Below, piece after piece: positions 55,294-62,939 of a DNA stretch of 64,000 nucleotides. The stretch spans positions 1 to 64,000 of the forward strand of contig CAUQYP010000005.1 of assembly GCA_963522035.1 (NCBI GenBank), given 5' to 3'. The DNA is from Noviherbaspirillum_A sp963522035 (GTDB lineage: Bacteria; Pseudomonadota; Gammaproteobacteria; Burkholderiales; Burkholderiaceae_D). The position numbers were made by a program, and so were the translations under genes. Each line of letters opens with the position of its first letter. Position 1 is the first letter of the stretch. The notes below the pieces were generated by a model, which was not told the DNA's origin, made no database searches, and was given only the letters and a program-made list of their open reading frames with translations.

Positions 55294-56100
55294 ATGAATC
55301 TACGCGGCGCCGGAAGGCTTGCACGCAGACATGATCAGACCACGGCGGCCCGGAAAGTTGCACTTGTCACCGGCGCCGGCAAGCGGCTGGGCCGCGCGAT
55401 TGCGCTGGCGCTGGCCGAACGCGGTTGGGACATCGTGGTGCATTACCGGCATTCGGAAGACGATGCCGACATGACGGCGCTCGACATCGAAGCGCTGGGC
55501 CGGCGCGCGCTGCTGCTGCAATGCGACCTGTCCGACGAAGCCGCCGTACGCACGATGCTGGCGCGTACTGCCAGCTTCGGTCCGGTTTCCTGCCTGGTCA
55601 ATAACGCAGCGCTGTTCGAACAGGACCATGCAGGCGACTTCACGGTCGCGCGCCTCGACGCGCACATGCATGCCAACCTGGCCGCGCCGGTGCTGCTGGC
55701 GCAGGCGCTGCACGCGATGACGCCGGAGGGCGGGCAGGCGGTGGTGATCAACCTGCTGGACCAGAAGCTTTATAACCTCAACCCCGACTTCCTGTCCTAC
55801 ACGCTCTCCAAGGCCGCGCTGCAGGCTGCCACGACCATGCTCGCGCAGGCGCTGGCGCCGAAGGTGCGGGTGGTCGGGGTGGCGCCCGGCATTACGCTGC
55901 AGTCGGGCGAGCAGACCTACCAGGACTTCGAGCAGGCGCACAAGGTCACCCCGCTGGGCCGCTCCAGCACGCCTGACGATATCGCCGCTGCCGTGTGCTA
56001 CCTGGCCGAAGCGGGCGCGGTGACCGGCACGACCCTGCTGGTCGACGGCGGCCAGCACCTGCTGCCGCTGCCGCGCGACGTGATGTTCCTTGCCACCTGA
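55294..56100 (+). CDS. Pteridine reductase-type SDR (PTR1/FolM-like)
   Basis: This is a short-chain dehydrogenase predicted to reduce pterins (dihydromonapterin or dihydrofolate) with NADPH. The 268-residue product has TGAGKRLGRAIAL (residues 26-38) with the Arg typical of PTR1/FolM, the HYRHS segment after beta-2, NNAA at 103-106, and the catalytic set Asp156 (VINLLDQK), Tyr169 and Lys173 (SYTLSK). The Asp-Tyr spacing of 13 residues equals that of PTR1 and replaces the usual SDR serine. The start ATG follows AGGGG. The next gene is folB, which supports a pterin role. Confidence 0.87.
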   Translation: MNLRGAGRLARRHDQTTAARKVALVTGAGKRLGRAIALALAERGWDIVVHYRHSEDDADMTALDIEALGRRALLLQCDLSDEAAVRTMLARTASFGPVSCLVNNAALFEQDHAGDFTVARLDAHMHANLAAPVLLAQALHAMTPEGGQAVVINLLDQKLYNLNPDFLSYTLSKAALQAATTMLAQALAPKVRVVGVAPGITLQSGEQTYQDFEQAHKVTPLGRSSTPDDIAAAVCYLAEAGAVTGTTLLVDGGQHLLPLPRDVMFLAT

Positions 56101-56132
56101 ACGGTGGCCTTACCCAATTTTTTCGAGATCCC

Positions 56133-56537
56133 ATGCTGCCTACCCTGTTCTACCCGGAGTTGTCCGACTGCCGCCGCCTGTTCCTGCGCAATTACGAAGT
56201 GCAGATCAACATCGGCGTCCACGAATTTGAAAAGAAGGGCGAGCAGCGCGTCCTGATCAACGTCGACCTCTTCATCCCGCTGGCAATGTCGACGCCGCAG
56301 GACGACCACCTGGATGAAGTCGTGGACTACGACTTCATGCGCGACACCATTGCTCGCCGCATGGCGCAAGGCCATATCCACCTGCAGGAAACCCTGTGCG
56401 ACGATGTTGCGCGGGCAATGCTGGCGCATCCGAAGGTAAGGGCAGTCCGGGTGTCGACGGAAAAGCCGGATGTCTATCCGGATTGCGAGTCGGTAGGGGT
56501 GGAAGTTTTTCAGGTCAAGCAGGTCCCGGGCAGGTAG
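56133..56537 (+). CDS. folB: Dihydroneopterin aldolase
   Basis: FolB converts 7,8-dihydroneopterin to 6-hydroxymethyl-dihydropterin in folate synthesis. The 134-residue product has LRNYEVQINIGVHEFEKKGE with the conserved Glu, VVDYDFMRDTIARR, and a C-terminal VRVSTEKPDVYPDCESVGVE carrying the conserved Lys-Pro. It lies 32 bases after the pteridine reductase gene, so the two probably form a pterin operon. Confidence 0.93.
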   Translation: MLPTLFYPELSDCRRLFLRNYEVQINIGVHEFEKKGEQRVLINVDLFIPLAMSTPQDDHLDEVVDYDFMRDTIARRMAQGHIHLQETLCDDVARAMLAHPKVRAVRVSTEKPDVYPDCESVGVEVFQVKQVPGR

Positions 56538-56571
56538 CGCTGCGTCGCAAGCCGCTCATTTAATTTCCTCA

Positions 56572-56599
56572 TTGGCAACAAGGTGGAATCTTCTATAAT
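56572..56599 (+). promoter_or_regulatory. Sigma70-like promoter of the Rsb module
   Basis: TTGGCA (56572-56577), a 16-base spacer and a perfect TATAAT (56594-56599) lie about 115 bases upstream of rsbR. The -35 matches consensus at 5 of 6. This makes the signalling cluster its own transcription unit, separate from folB. Confidence 0.7.
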
Positions 56600-56713
56600 G
56601 AGCGACTGCTTTTTTAATCAACATTTATCGCCATCCAGCCGGCGTCATCCAGGACGACGCCCCGATTGGGCCAACCTGGCCCAGCCTGGCTCGTCCACCC
56701 TAACGGAGACTCA

Positions 56714-57571
56714 ATGCGCAACGAAACCAGCCATCTGGGCCAAATCATCCTTAATCACCAGGCCGAGCTGCTCGAAGGCTGGGTATCCACCCTCGTTGCC
56801 CGTACCGGGCGTCGTGAAGCCAGTGCGGAAAACGAACTCCGGCAACAGGCCAGCCGCTTTCTCGGCCTGGTCGCCAATGCAGTCAACAGCGCCGGCACCG
56901 ACAGCATCGACGGCAGCGCCTGGCAGGAGGCACGCCAGCTGCTGAGCGAGATTTCCGCGGCGCGCGTGCGCCAGGGTTATGGCTCGATCGAAACCGCCAA
57001 TTTCGTGTTTTCGCTGAAAGAGCCGCTGAACACCTATCTGGAAGCCGAACTGGCCGCAGACCCGGCCTTTCTGGTCAGGGAAGTCAAGCGCACCAATGCC
57101 CTGTTCGACATGCTGGGGCTGTTTACCGTGGAGACCTACCAGAAGTTGCGCGAGCAGGTCATCATGCGGCAACAGCAGGAACTGCTCGAGCTGTCGACGC
57201 CCGTCGTGCAGCTCTGGAAAGATGTGCTGGCCCTGCCCCTGATCGGCACGCTGGACAGCGCGCGGACCCAGGTCGTGATGGAAAGCCTGCTGCAAAAGAT
57301 CGTCGATACCGGCGCGTCGATCGCCATCATCGACATCACCGGCGTCCCGACCGTCGACACGCTGGTGGCCCAGCACCTGCTGAAAACCGTCGCGGCGGCG
57401 CGCCTGATGGGCGCGGACTGCATCATCAGCGGCATCCGGCCGCAGATTGCACAGACCATCGTCCACCTCGGCGTCAACCTCGAGGACGTGATCACCAAGG
57501 CCACGCTGGCCGACGCTTTCCAGGTCGCTCTCAAGCGGACCGGCGCCACCATCGTGCAGAAAGATCATTGA
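56714..57571 (+). CDS. RsbR-like stressosome protein with C-terminal STAS domain
   Basis: RsbR proteins form, with RsbS, the megadalton stressosome that senses stress through variable N-terminal domains. The 285-residue product has an N-terminal helical RsbRD-type sensor (residues 1-150, for example LEGWVSTLVARTGRREASAE) and a STAS domain (about 163-280). Its conserved strands read STPVVQLWKDVLALPLIGTL and IIDITGVPTVDTLVAQHLLK. Thr216 in the VDT motif is the position phosphorylated by RsbT in RsbR homologues; Thr179 is a second candidate. The start is supported by GGAGACTCA before the ATG. No haem or PAS motif is evident, so the signal is unknown. Confidence 0.88.
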   Translation: MRNETSHLGQIILNHQAELLEGWVSTLVARTGRREASAENELRQQASRFLGLVANAVNSAGTDSIDGSAWQEARQLLSEISAARVRQGYGSIETANFVFSLKEPLNTYLEAELAADPAFLVREVKRTNALFDMLGLFTVETYQKLREQVIMRQQQELLELSTPVVQLWKDVLALPLIGTLDSARTQVVMESLLQKIVDTGASIAIIDITGVPTVDTLVAQHLLKTVAAARLMGADCIISGIRPQIAQTIVHLGVNLEDVITKATLADAFQVALKRTGATIVQKDH

Positions 57572-57578
57572 GGCCGGC

Positions 57579-57938
57579 ATGGACCGCATTCCTATTCTTA
57601 AAATGGGCAGTCTGCTGCTGGTGACGATACAGGTCGACATGCATGACAGGCTGGCAATGACGCTGCAGGACGACCTGACCACGCGCATTGTGAAGGATCG
57701 TGCAAAGGGCGTGCTGATCGATATATCGGCGCTCGATCTGGTAGATTCGTTTATCGGACGTATGATTAACAACATTGCAGCAATGGCAAAAATTCTGGAT
57801 GCCGATACCGTTCTGGTCGGCATGCAGCCGGCTGTCGCGATCACGCTGGTGGAACTCGGCCTGACGCTGGAAGGCGTGAAGACCGCGTTGAACGTCGACC
57901 GCGGCATGAAAATGCTGGGGCTGGGCGGCCTTTCTTGA
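57579..57938 (+). CDS. RsbS-like STAS scaffold protein
   Basis: RsbS is the minimal STAS core of the stressosome that sequesters RsbT until phosphorylated. The 119-residue product is a lone STAS domain starting MDRIPILKMGSLLLVTIQVD. Ser57 in the loop ALDLVDSFIGRM is the expected RsbT phosphorylation site (Ser59 in Bacillus subtilis). It lies seven bases after rsbR. Confidence 0.9.
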   Translation: MDRIPILKMGSLLLVTIQVDMHDRLAMTLQDDLTTRIVKDRAKGVLIDISALDLVDSFIGRMINNIAAMAKILDADTVLVGMQPAVAITLVELGLTLEGVKTALNVDRGMKMLGLGGLS

Positions 57939-57989
57939 CCCCGGGCGCAGGGACCAGCCCGGCCGCCATTCCGCTGAAAAGGTGCAGTC

Positions 57990-58406
57990 TTGATTGGCAA
58001 TGACATCGATATAAAGGTTGTTCCGCTGCGCGCCGATGAAGATGTCGTGCGCATGCGGCAGGCCGTGCGCGAATGCCTGGTGTCCGCCGGTTTTTCACTG
58101 ATCGACCAGACCAAGATGATTACTGCCGCCAGCGAACTGGGACGCAACACGCTGCGTTACGGCGGCGGCGGCGAGGCGCACATACAGAAAGTGGCCGATG
58201 GCGGCCGCCGCGGCGTGACCCTGAGTTTCGTCGACCAGGGCCCGGGCATTGCCGACGTCGAACTGGCGCTGACCGATGGCTACACGACCGGCAACGGCAT
58301 GGGCCTGGGCCTCTCCGGCGCGCGCCGGCTGGCCGACGAGTTCGAGCTGACCACGGCGCCCGGCGCGGGCACCACGGTGCGCATCTCGAAATGGAAGTTG
58401 TTTTGA
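57990..58406 (+). CDS. RsbT-like serine/threonine switch kinase
   Basis: RsbT phosphorylates RsbS and RsbR on stress, is released, and then acts on a downstream target (RsbU in Bacillus). The 138-residue GHKL-fold product has the N box TAASELGRNTLRYGGGG and G boxes DQGPGIADVELAL and GMGLGLSGARRLADEFELT. It starts with a TTG preceded by AAGGTG. No in-frame ATG occurs until residue 22, inside the fold. Sixteen bases overlap the next gene. Confidence 0.88.
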   Translation: MIGNDIDIKVVPLRADEDVVRMRQAVRECLVSAGFSLIDQTKMITAASELGRNTLRYGGGGEAHIQKVADGGRRGVTLSFVDQGPGIADVELALTDGYTTGNGMGLGLSGARRLADEFELTTAPGAGTTVRISKWKLF

Positions 58407-59425
58407 CTTCGCTGCCGCCCCAGACCATCCATCACGTCGGTGAAAGCAGCGCCATTTCAGCGGTGCGCCGCGCAGGCAGCTACCTGGCGACGGCGCTGGG
58501 CATGGACGAAACCGTTGCGGGCCGGGTGGCGCTGGTCATTACCGAAGCAGCGACCAACATCCTCAAGCATGCCGGCAGCGGCGACATCCTGCTGCGCGGC
58601 CTGGCTGCCGGCGACGCGCGCGGCATCGAGGTTCTGGCGATCGACAAGGGACCGGGTTTCAGCAACCTCGAGCAGGCGATGCGCGACGGCATGTCGACTA
58701 CCGGCAGCTACGGCGTCGGCATGGGCGCGATGCAGCGGCTGGCCGACGAGTTCGACCTGCATGCCGACGCCACCCACGGCAGCGCGCTGCGGATGGCGGT
58801 ATGGACGCCGGACCCGGTGCCAGCACAGCCTGAATGGGCTGTCGGCGCAGTCTGCCTGCCGCTTCCCAGCGAAGAGGAATGCGGCGACGCCTGGCACTGC
58901 GCCTGCAAGGACGGCCAACTGTTGCTGATGGTGGCCGACGGCCTCGGCCACGGGCCGGAAGCGGCACGCGCTTCCAATGCCGCCGTGGCAATGGTACGGC
59001 CGGACAACACCTTCGTGCCTGCTGCGATGCTGCAGTTGGCGCATGGCGCGCTGAACGGCACCCGCGGCGCGGCGGCGGCAGTCGCCTGCCTGGACGGCGC
59101 CGCCAACACCTTGTTCTTTGCCGGCATCGGCAACATCAGCGTGTCGCTGCATGGCGGCGACAATTCGCGCCACCTGGTTTCGCACAATGGCATCGTCGGC
59201 AGCAATATGCGCAAGGTGCAGGAGTTCACCATGCCGTTGACCGATGACGCCATCCTGATCATGCATAGCGACGGCATCGGCACGCGCTGGGACCTGGAGC
59301 GCTACCCTGGCCTGTCGCAGCGCCACCCGGCGCTGATTGCGGCGGTGCTGTACCGCGACCATGTCCGCGGCCGCGACGACGCCAGCATCGTGGTCGCGCA
59401 GCGCCAGTATGGAGGCAGCCGATGA
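58391..59425 (+). CDS. Fused RsbW/RsbT-like ATPase and RsbX-type PP2C phosphatase
   Basis: The 344-residue product has two domains. Residues 1-135 are a GHKL ATPase of the anti-sigma kind (VALVITEAATNILKHAGSGD, DKGPGFSNLEQAM, GVGMGAMQRLADEFDLHADA). Residues 145-344 are a SpoIIE/RsbX PP2C phosphatase with metal motifs LMVADGLGHG, FAGIGNIS, IMHSDGIGTRW and RDDASIVVA. In Bacillus, RsbX resets the stressosome by dephosphorylating RsbR and RsbS. The ATG at 58391 is used here; a TTG four codons later overlaps the rsbT stop as TTGA. Joining kinase-fold and phosphatase in one chain could make a two-way switch. Confidence 0.85.
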   Translation: MEVVLTSLPPQTIHHVGESSAISAVRRAGSYLATALGMDETVAGRVALVITEAATNILKHAGSGDILLRGLAAGDARGIEVLAIDKGPGFSNLEQAMRDGMSTTGSYGVGMGAMQRLADEFDLHADATHGSALRMAVWTPDPVPAQPEWAVGAVCLPLPSEEECGDAWHCACKDGQLLLMVADGLGHGPEAARASNAAVAMVRPDNTFVPAAMLQLAHGALNGTRGAAAAVACLDGAANTLFFAGIGNISVSLHGGDNSRHLVSHNGIVGSNMRKVQEFTMPLTDDAILIMHSDGIGTRWDLERYPGLSQRHPALIAAVLYRDHVRGRDDASIVVAQRQYGGSR

Positions 59426-61224
59426 CGCTGCGCATACTGAGCGTGAGCATACGCGCCGAGCTCGACGTGGTCGCCTGCCGCCAGCGGGCGCGGCAGATCG
59501 CCGCGCTGTGCGGCTTCGGCCTGCAGGACCAGGCGCGCATCGCGACCGCGGCGTCGGAAGTCGCCCGCAATGTGTACAACTATGCAGCGCCAGGGCGCGC
59601 CGAATTCCTGATCGAGGGCGAGACCGTGCCGCAGGTGCTGACCATCCGCATCGAGGACCAGGGGCCGGGCATTGCCGATCTCGACCGCATCCTGGCTGGC
59701 CAGTACAAGTCGCAGACCGGCATGGGCGTGGGCCTGGTCGGCGCCCAGCGCCTGATGGACCGCTTCACGATCGACACCCGGCCTGGCGTGGGCACCGTCG
59801 TCGAACTGCGCAGGCTGCTCCCGGCGCAGGCGCCGCTGCTCACGCCAGCGCTGGTCGGCGACATCGGCGCCCGCCTGGCGGCGCTGCCGAGCGATGCGAC
59901 GCTGACCGAAGTCCAGCAGCAGAACCGCGAACTGCTCAACACCCTGGCCGAGCTCAAGGCGCGCCAGGAAGAACTGCTGCAGCTTACCCGCGAGCTTGAA
60001 GACACCAACCGCGGCGTGGTGGCGCTCTATGCCGAGCTCGATGAAAAGGCCGGCCACTTGCGCCGCGCCGATGAAATGAAGTCGCGCTTCCTGTCCAACA
60101 TGAGCCATGAATTCCGCACGCCGCTCAGCTCCATCCGCGCGCTGTCCAAGCTGCTGCTGGACCGGGTCGACGGCGAACTCACGGTGGAACAGGAAAAGCA
60201 GGTCAACTTCATCCTGCGCGGCGCGGAAGACCTGTCCGAACTGGTAAACGACCTGCTCGACCTGGCCAAGATCGAGGCCGGCAAGATCGACATACGGCCA
60301 GGCCGCTTTGCTGTTGCAGACCTGTTTTCCGCCCTGCGCGGCATGCTCAGGCCGCTGCTGGTCAGCGAATCGGTTCGACTCGAGTTCGACGAGGCGGGCG
60401 ACTTGCCGGACCTGTACACCGATGAGGCCAAGGTATCGCAGATCCTGCGCAATTTCATTTCCAACGCGCTGAAATTTACCGATGCCGGGGAAGTCCGGGT
60501 CAGCGCGGCATGCCTGCCCGAAGAGGCGGCAGTGCGGATCTCGGTGCGCGACACCGGCGTCGGCATTCCGGAAGCCAGCCAGCAGCTGGTGTTCGAGGAA
60601 TTCACGCAGATTGAAAACCGCTTGCAGAAGCGCGTCAAGGGCACCGGCCTGGGCCTGCCGCTGTGCCGCAAGCTGGCCAGCCTGCTGGGCGGCCGTGTCG
60701 AATTGCAAAGCACGCTGGGCGTAGGCTCGACCTTTTCCGTGGTGTTGCCGGTGCGCTGCGCCATGCAGCAGCCGCGCAGCGAAGCGCCTGCCGGGGCTGT
60801 GGCCGTGCCAGGCGCGGCAGACCATCGGCAGCCGGTGCTGGTGGTCGAAGACGAGGAATCGACCCGCCTGCTGTATGAGCGCTTCCTGTTCGGCTCGGCA
60901 TTCCGGCCGGTCTTTGCGGTCAGCGTACGCGAGGCAGACGAGCAGTGGCTGGCCCAGCCGCCCGTGGCCGTCCTGCTGGACGTGTCCCTGAAAGGCCAGG
61001 ATTCCTGGCGCTGGCTGACCGACATCAAGAACGACCCGCGCCGGGCAAGCGTGCCGGTGGTGCTGGCTACCGAGACCGACGACAAGCGCAAGGGCCTGGC
61101 GCTTGGCGCGGATGCTTACTACATCAAGCCGCTTTCCCGCCTGGAACTGCTGTCGACACTGGATTTCCTCACCAGTGGCAAGCCCAGCGCGGATGCCGGG
61201 CAACCTACGGAGAACCCCTCGTGA
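59422..61224 (+). CDS. Hybrid kinase: RsbT-like ATPase, histidine kinase and receiver in one chain
   Basis: The 600-residue product has four parts. An RsbT-like GHKL domain spans 1-132 (TAASEVARNVYNYAAPGRAE, DQGPGIADLDRIL, GMGVGLVGAQRLMDRFTID). A coiled coil spans about 160-215. A HisKA/HATPase histidine kinase core spans 216-445, with phosphoacceptor His229 in NMSHEFRTPLSS and N/G boxes NFISNALKFTDAG, DTGVGIPEA and GTGLGLPLC. A receiver spans 470-585, with acid pocket VVEDEES, Asp520 and Lys569. The start overlaps the previous stop as ATGA, with GGAGG upstream. It links partner-switching and two-component logic directly. Confidence 0.86.
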   Translation: MTLRILSVSIRAELDVVACRQRARQIAALCGFGLQDQARIATAASEVARNVYNYAAPGRAEFLIEGETVPQVLTIRIEDQGPGIADLDRILAGQYKSQTGMGVGLVGAQRLMDRFTIDTRPGVGTVVELRRLLPAQAPLLTPALVGDIGARLAALPSDATLTEVQQQNRELLNTLAELKARQEELLQLTRELEDTNRGVVALYAELDEKAGHLRRADEMKSRFLSNMSHEFRTPLSSIRALSKLLLDRVDGELTVEQEKQVNFILRGAEDLSELVNDLLDLAKIEAGKIDIRPGRFAVADLFSALRGMLRPLLVSESVRLEFDEAGDLPDLYTDEAKVSQILRNFISNALKFTDAGEVRVSAACLPEEAAVRISVRDTGVGIPEASQQLVFEEFTQIENRLQKRVKGTGLGLPLCRKLASLLGGRVELQSTLGVGSTFSVVLPVRCAMQQPRSEAPAGAVAVPGAADHRQPVLVVEDEESTRLLYERFLFGSAFRPVFAVSVREADEQWLAQPPVAVLLDVSLKGQDSWRWLTDIKNDPRRASVPVVLATETDDKRKGLALGADAYYIKPLSRLELLSTLDFLTSGKPSADAGQPTENPS

Positions 61225-61237
61225 GGCAGTTGCAGCC

Positions 61238-62752
61238 ATGAACGCAAGCACGCAAGATTCGCTGGTGCTGAATGTCGATGACAACGACGGCGCCCGCTAT
61301 GCCAAATCGCGCATCCTGACGCGCGCAGGATTGCGGGTCATCGAAGCGGCAAGCGGGGGCGAGGCGCTGCAGATGGCGCGGGAAAACCAGCCTGACCTGG
61401 TGCTGCTGGACATGAAGCTGCCGGACATCCACGGCATGGAAGTATGCCGCATGCTCAAGCAGGATCCCGGCACCAGTTCGGTCCTGGTGCTGCAGACGTC
61501 GGCCTCCTACCTGAGCAGCGCCGACAAGATCCGCGCGCTGGACGGCGGCGCCGACAATTACCTGTTCGAGCCGATCGAACCGGAAGAACTGGTGGCCAAT
61601 GTCAGGGCACTGCTGCGGCTGGGCCGGGTCGAGCGCCAGCTGCGCGAGAGCGACCGCCAGAAAGACGAGTTCCTGGCAACGCTGGCGCATGAGCTGCGCA
61701 ATCCGCTGGGCCCGATACGCAACGCGGTGGAACTCCTGCGCCAGCTGGGCAACGATGCACCCGAACAGCAGGAGCAGGCGCGCCACACCATCGTGCGCCA
61801 GACCAATCACCTGGTGCGCCTGGTGGACGACCTGCTGGACGTTTCCCGCATCAACCAGGGCAAGATCACGCTGCGGCGCGAGCCGGCCGAGCTGTCCGCC
61901 TTCGTCGGCGCCGCGCTCGAAACCGTGCAGCCCATCATGCAGGCACGCCAGCATGCGTTAAGCGTCAGCCTGCCGCCGCAGGTGGTGACGCTCTTCGGCG
62001 ACAATGTGCGCCTGGCGCAGATCGTCGGCAACCTGCTGCACAATGCCGCCAAGTTCACGCCGGTCGGCGGCCAGATCGCGCTGGATGCGACGCTGGACGG
62101 CAGCACGCTGGTGCTGCGCATCAGCGACAACGGCATCGGCGTCCCGGCCACCAGCGTCGGCAAGATCTTTGAACTGTTCGCCCAGGCCCAGCACGTGCCG
62201 GACCGGGTCCAGGACGGGCTGGGCATCGGCCTGTCGCTGGTGCGCAAGCTCGTCGAGCTGCATGGCGGCACGGTGTCGGTCAGCAGCGAAGGAGAAGGCC
62301 TGGGCAGCACCTTCGAAGTGCGCCTGCCGGTCATGCAGGCCGGCCGTCTCGCGCAGCCGGTGAAGGAAATCCCGGCCAAAGCCGACGCCACGGCCGGTTA
62401 CCGCATTTTAGTGGTCGACGACAGCGTCGATTCGGCGAGCATGCTGTGTGCGCTGCTGGAAATCAGCGGCCACTTGGTCGCCACCAGCAATACCGGCAGC
62501 GACGCGATTGCCTCTGCAACGCAATTCCATCCGGAAATCGTTTTCCTGGATATCGGCTTGCCCGACATGACCGGCTATGAAGTCGCGGCAAGGATGCGCC
62601 GGCTGCCCGGCATGCAAGGGGTCAAGCTGGTCGCACTGACCGGCTACGGGCAGGAAAAAGACAAGCAGGACGCCAGGAACGCCGGTTTCGACCATCACCT
62701 GGTCAAGCCGATCAATTTCGATGCGCTGACGGCGTTGACGACGCGGGCGTGA
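61238..62752 (+). CDS. Receiver-histidine kinase-receiver hybrid regulator
   Basis: The 504-residue cytoplasmic product has an N-terminal receiver (NVDDNDG, phosphoacceptor Asp58 in LVLLDMKLPD). A HisKA/HATPase core follows, with His151 in LAHELRNPLGPI, N box GNLLHNAAKFTPVGG and G boxes SDNGIGV and GLGIGLSLV. A C-terminal receiver has VVDDSVDS, Asp438 and Lys490 (HHLVKPI). In the first receiver the usual Lys of the KP motif is Glu111 (YLFEPIEPEEL). No DNA-binding output domain is present, so it likely feeds a phosphorelay. It starts 13 bases after the preceding gene. Confidence 0.86.
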   Translation: MNASTQDSLVLNVDDNDGARYAKSRILTRAGLRVIEAASGGEALQMARENQPDLVLLDMKLPDIHGMEVCRMLKQDPGTSSVLVLQTSASYLSSADKIRALDGGADNYLFEPIEPEELVANVRALLRLGRVERQLRESDRQKDEFLATLAHELRNPLGPIRNAVELLRQLGNDAPEQQEQARHTIVRQTNHLVRLVDDLLDVSRINQGKITLRREPAELSAFVGAALETVQPIMQARQHALSVSLPPQVVTLFGDNVRLAQIVGNLLHNAAKFTPVGGQIALDATLDGSTLVLRISDNGIGVPATSVGKIFELFAQAQHVPDRVQDGLGIGLSLVRKLVELHGGTVSVSSEGEGLGSTFEVRLPVMQAGRLAQPVKEIPAKADATAGYRILVVDDSVDSASMLCALLEISGHLVATSNTGSDAIASATQFHPEIVFLDIGLPDMTGYEVAARMRRLPGMQGVKLVALTGYGQEKDKQDARNAGFDHHLVKPINFDALTALTTRA

Positions 62753-62939
62753 AACTTGGGTACACAGGTGGCGCAGCCTGGGTGCAGCGATTTTTGAACC
62801 CTGTCCCCATCCCGGCCCCGCGCGGCAAACACCCCTCCCCCGCATGGTATGCTTGCCCCTCGACACGCGTGCGGCCAGCCAGCCAATAGCAAACTTCCCG
62901 CCGCACTAGTAGAAACCAACACAAAAGCGACGGTAAACC
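62753..62939. other. Spacer before the STAS/repeat protein gene
   Basis: This 187-base spacer has no hairpin terminator and no promoter that I would accept; a lone TATGCT lies near 62847 without a good -35. Read-through from the signalling cluster is possible. Confidence 0.4.

Noticed and set aside
56714..62752. A sigmaB-type general stress sigma regulon
   Set aside because: No sigma factor, RsbV, RsbW or RsbU gene is present, so only the upstream stressosome part of the Bacillus pathway is supported.
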